From Aquimarina agarilytica ZC1 (lineage in GTDB: Bacteria > Bacteroidota > Bacteroidia > Flavobacteriales > Flavobacteriaceae), in contig NZ_JH621268.1 of assembly GCF_000255455.1 (NCBI RefSeq), positions 1 to 62,690 on the forward strand: a DNA stretch of 62,690 bases, written 5' to 3'. Shown here piece by piece: positions 60,529 to 62,690 of the stretch. Position numbers and translations under genes: made by a program. The stretch's first letter is position 1. The number at the start of each line of letters is the position of its first letter. Under the pieces are notes generated by a model, which worked only from the letters and a program-made list of their open reading frames with translations, had not been told where the DNA came from and made no database searches.

Positions 60529-62646
60529 ATGAAATTCAACATTATATTTAAAACTCTGCTTTTTGTTAATATATTTTTTTTTGCAGAATTGTATGCTAAA
60601 GAAAATACTCTTTTCATTTCTAAAAAGGTAATTGAATCTCCTGTAGATTCTATAAATGTTAAGAATCAAAAAGCTTATTCTAGAGAGTTAGTAGAATATT
60701 ACAAAAATAAGTTAACTTCTAAAGTAGAACGTAATAAACCTTTAGGTTTTAAAAAGTACAAGAGTTTTGCTTCTTTAGAAAAAGAAAACACGACCCATTT
60801 TCAATATAGCTTTGAAAATTTAGAGCCCGAATTTACGCAAGGATTTATAGTTGAAAATTTCCCCCAATCTCCAACTATAGATTCTATCAAGACAAAAGCA
60901 AAAACAATTTTTGAAAAAGTAAAAGAGTTAAAAAAATTCGTTAATGTACTTACAGGAGATCATTTTTTTGATTTACCAGTAGGTCTCTCAAAAAAAGATG
61001 CTTCGGGAAATAATTTTGAGTTGGTGGTTAGTGAGGCTAAATTATATCCAAAATATGCAGAGCTAAAATTGTTTGCTAAATTAGATATTCCACAACGAGG
61101 GATTCAATTATTTTTTGGAGCTGAAGGCGTTAAATTTTCTCATAAAGGAGCCTTTGTAGAAGAAACCAAACTAATATTGTTAGGGGATCAACCTATCCCA
61201 TTTAATGCAGATAATTGGTTAATTACTTTAAAAGGAAGTAGCAATTTAAAAACAAATATTTTTGATGAAAAATCATTTGTAAGTATTGATTGCAACGGAT
61301 TGAAGGAAATAAGTTTAGAAGCAGACTTAAGAGTTTCTCGATCTGTTTTAATTCCTTTAAATGAGCAAGGATTTTATCAATGTGGCGCTCCACTAGAAAA
61401 TAATTCTGAAAGTCGGGAAAAGGATAATGAAGGTAAAGAGGAACCTGAAAAAAAGTTGGATAAAAAATGTTATGTAGGTACCTCGTTTAAAGTAAAAGCA
61501 AAGGGTTGGAATGACCTTTTAGTTGAGATAGATTTACCACCTTTTGAGATCAATGGATTTAAAGGCTGGGCTTTTGAAATTTCTAACACGGTTTTAGATT
61601 TAAGTGATACCCGTAATAGTGAAAATGTATTATTCCCAGATGTTTATAGAAGTTTTTTAGCAGAAGGAGAACAACAATTATGGAGAGGAGTATATGCAAA
61701 AGAGGTTAATGTTTCTTTACCAAAGGCTATTGAAAAAAATGGTCAACGAACAAGCTTTAAAGCCACAGATTTGTTGTTGGATAGTAACGGAGTTTCAGGG
61801 AAATTTACAGCTAAAAATATACTTTCAAAAGAAAAAGGAGCAGCGGGAAAATGGCCATTTTCAATTGATTCTTTAGGGATAGAAATAGCTTTAAATAAGC
61901 TTAATGGCGGAAAATTAACAGGAGATTTAAAAGTACCTATTGCAGATAAACCCTTTGGTTATAACGGTTGGATAAGCAATAAAAATTTTGGTTTTCAAGT
62001 AGAGTTAAAAGAAAAAGTAAACATACCTATTTTTTTAGCAGAAATGGAACTAGCAGAAAATTCTTCTGTAGCTATTGATGTTATTGATGATAAGATTTAT
62101 CCCAAAGCTAATTTATCAGGAAGTTTAACAATAAAAGCAAATATTGGACAACAAAAATCGTCTGAAACTTTGGGCGCTTCCTCAGAAAATAAAACTTCAA
62201 TCGAGTCAACAAAAACTCAGAATGAAGAAGCTAAAAAAGAAACAGATTTAGTTTTTGCGGGTATCAAATTTGAAGAGTTAGAATTAAATTCTCGACCAGG
62301 CTTACCGATTATTCGTGCCAAAAAATTCCAATATCAAGGTCAAAATAATTTGTTCAATTTTCCAGTAAGTATAGATAGTTTAAGGTTATTGACGCCTTCT
62401 AAAAACTTAGTAGGTTTAGGCTTTAATTTAAGGATCAATTTTGATAATAATGGTTCTTATGCTAAAGGAAAATTAGGAGTATTAGGAAAAATTGATTCAA
62501 AAGAAAAATTTGATTCATGGACCTTTGAAAAAGTTGATTTAAGTGGGGTTGCCATTGATATAGAAAGGAGTGGAACCAAAATTTCAGGAAAGCTAGAAGC
62601 GATGAAAAATGATCCTACTTATGGGAATGGTTTAATACGCTTTTAA
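60529..62646 (+). CDS. Exported beta-rich protein of unknown function, probably truncated at its 3' end
   Basis: A 705-residue product with a signal peptide (FKTLLFVNIFFFAELYAK, cut near residue 23). Residues 35-150 are charged and helical. From about 150 on it is a succession of beta-rich units with recurring phrases (ELVVSEAKLYPKYAELKLFA, GIQLFFGAEGVKFSHKG, WAFEISNTVLDLSD, GGKLTGDLKVPIADKPFGY, MELAENSSVAIDVIDDKIYP). A low-complexity Ser/Thr/Glu linker lies near 545-575. The last four codons and the stop are contributed by the 59-bp terminal repeat, so the reading frame was cut and full-length relatives should be longer. I do not recognise the family. An extended periplasmic or surface structural protein is the best guess. 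Confidence 0.6.
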   Translation: MKFNIIFKTLLFVNIFFFAELYAKENTLFISKKVIESPVDSINVKNQKAYSRELVEYYKNKLTSKVERNKPLGFKKYKSFASLEKENTTHFQYSFENLEPEFTQGFIVENFPQSPTIDSIKTKAKTIFEKVKELKKFVNVLTGDHFFDLPVGLSKKDASGNNFELVVSEAKLYPKYAELKLFAKLDIPQRGIQLFFGAEGVKFSHKGAFVEETKLILLGDQPIPFNADNWLITLKGSSNLKTNIFDEKSFVSIDCNGLKEISLEADLRVSRSVLIPLNEQGFYQCGAPLENNSESREKDNEGKEEPEKKLDKKCYVGTSFKVKAKGWNDLLVEIDLPPFEINGFKGWAFEISNTVLDLSDTRNSENVLFPDVYRSFLAEGEQQLWRGVYAKEVNVSLPKAIEKNGQRTSFKATDLLLDSNGVSGKFTAKNILSKEKGAAGKWPFSIDSLGIEIALNKLNGGKLTGDLKVPIADKPFGYNGWISNKNFGFQVELKEKVNIPIFLAEMELAENSSVAIDVIDDKIYPKANLSGSLTIKANIGQQKSSETLGASSENKTSIESTKTQNEEAKKETDLVFAGIKFEELELNSRPGLPIIRAKKFQYQGQNNLFNFPVSIDSLRLLTPSKNLVGLGFNLRINFDNNGSYAKGKLGVLGKIDSKEKFDSWTFEKVDLSGVAIDIERSGTKISGKLEAMKNDPTYGNGLIRF

Positions 62647-62690
62647 TATAAATATTTCGTATATTTAAGGATGCCAAAATCATCTACTCT
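62632..62690 (+). repeat. Right copy of the 59-bp perfect inverted repeat
   Basis: Identical to the reverse complement of 3-61. It starts TTAATACGC, carries AAATAT-TTCGT-ATATTT, and ends with an ATG-initiated frame MPKSST running off the window. The gene to the left runs into it and stops after four repeat-encoded codons. The base just before it (T) differs from the corresponding base of the left copy (G), so the shared boundary is sharp. Confidence 0.85.

Noticed and set aside
1..62690. The matching ends might mean the window is a complete circular plasmid or phage.
   Set aside because: The end repeats are inverted, not direct, and there are no replication, partition or phage genes. The content is ordinary chromosomal.
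1..62690. The two outward repeats could be the ends of one 62.7-kb composite transposon.
   Set aside because: The interior is mostly core housekeeping genes in conserved order (folP, tpiA, prmA, gldJ, porU, porV, pdhA). Two independent insertions of one element explain it more simply.

Overview
The window looks like a chromosomal segment of a marine-type Flavobacteriaceae bacterium (Bacteroidota). Support comes from the low GC content, gldJ-porU-porV (gliding and type IX secretion), two SusC/SusD pairs, many lipoproteins with a Cys after a short signal peptide, a secreted amylase with a type IX C-terminal domain, and -7 promoter boxes of the Bacteroidota form TAnnTTTG. No rRNA, tRNA, CRISPR or phage genes were seen.

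Layout. (1) 1-3536: two small lipoproteins, a relic of a dihydropteroate synthase gene, a DUF2490 protein and a MORN-repeat protein. (2) 3737-9669: housekeeping cluster of folP, divergent from DUF1599 - DoxX-like/thioredoxin-like protein - orphan OppB-type permease - tpiA - prmA - clpS. (3) 9778-31567: a starch/maltodextrin utilisation locus. The minus-strand operon encodes an MFS sugar transporter, beta-phosphoglucomutase, a GH65 phosphorylase, a GH31 alpha-glucosidase and two GH13 lipoproteins. A second minus-strand unit holds a LacI-type regulator and a T9SS-secreted GH13 amylase with two starch-binding-like modules. The plus-strand unit is susC-susD-susE-GH13 lipoprotein. Outer-membrane amylases would cut starch, SusCDE would bind and import oligosaccharides, periplasmic enzymes would trim them, and maltose would cross the inner membrane to be split by phosphorolysis into glucose and glucose 6-phosphate. 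LacI-type operators lie at the susC promoter and upstream of the secreted amylase. (4) 31659-46153: murF, gldJ, porU, porV, pdhA, a dihydrolipoamide acyltransferase with two lipoyl domains, a LysM lytic transglycosylase, an SDR and a SprT-like protein. (5) 46359-51683: DUF389 protein, mlaF-mlaE ABC pair, a PafA-like alkaline phosphatase and an unknown Lys/Pro-rich exported protein. (6) 52142-60210: a second SusC/SusD pair followed by a giant VCBS/ASPIC-UnbV lipoprotein, with no enzyme or regulator. (7) 60529-62646: an unknown exported protein that appears cut off at its 3' end.

The most striking structure is at the edges. Positions 3-61 and 62632-62690 are a perfect 59-bp inverted repeat, and both outermost genes run out of frame into it and stop inside it. 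The simplest reading is that two copies of one multi-copy (probably insertion) element flank the segment, each having interrupted a gene, and that the window edges are where assembly stopped. A second unexpected signal is a near-copy of the susC promoter and leader at about 20058-20112. It points into the 3' side of the secreted amylase and is followed by a strong hairpin, so it could make a small co-regulated RNA. No entirely new multi-gene system could be demonstrated.
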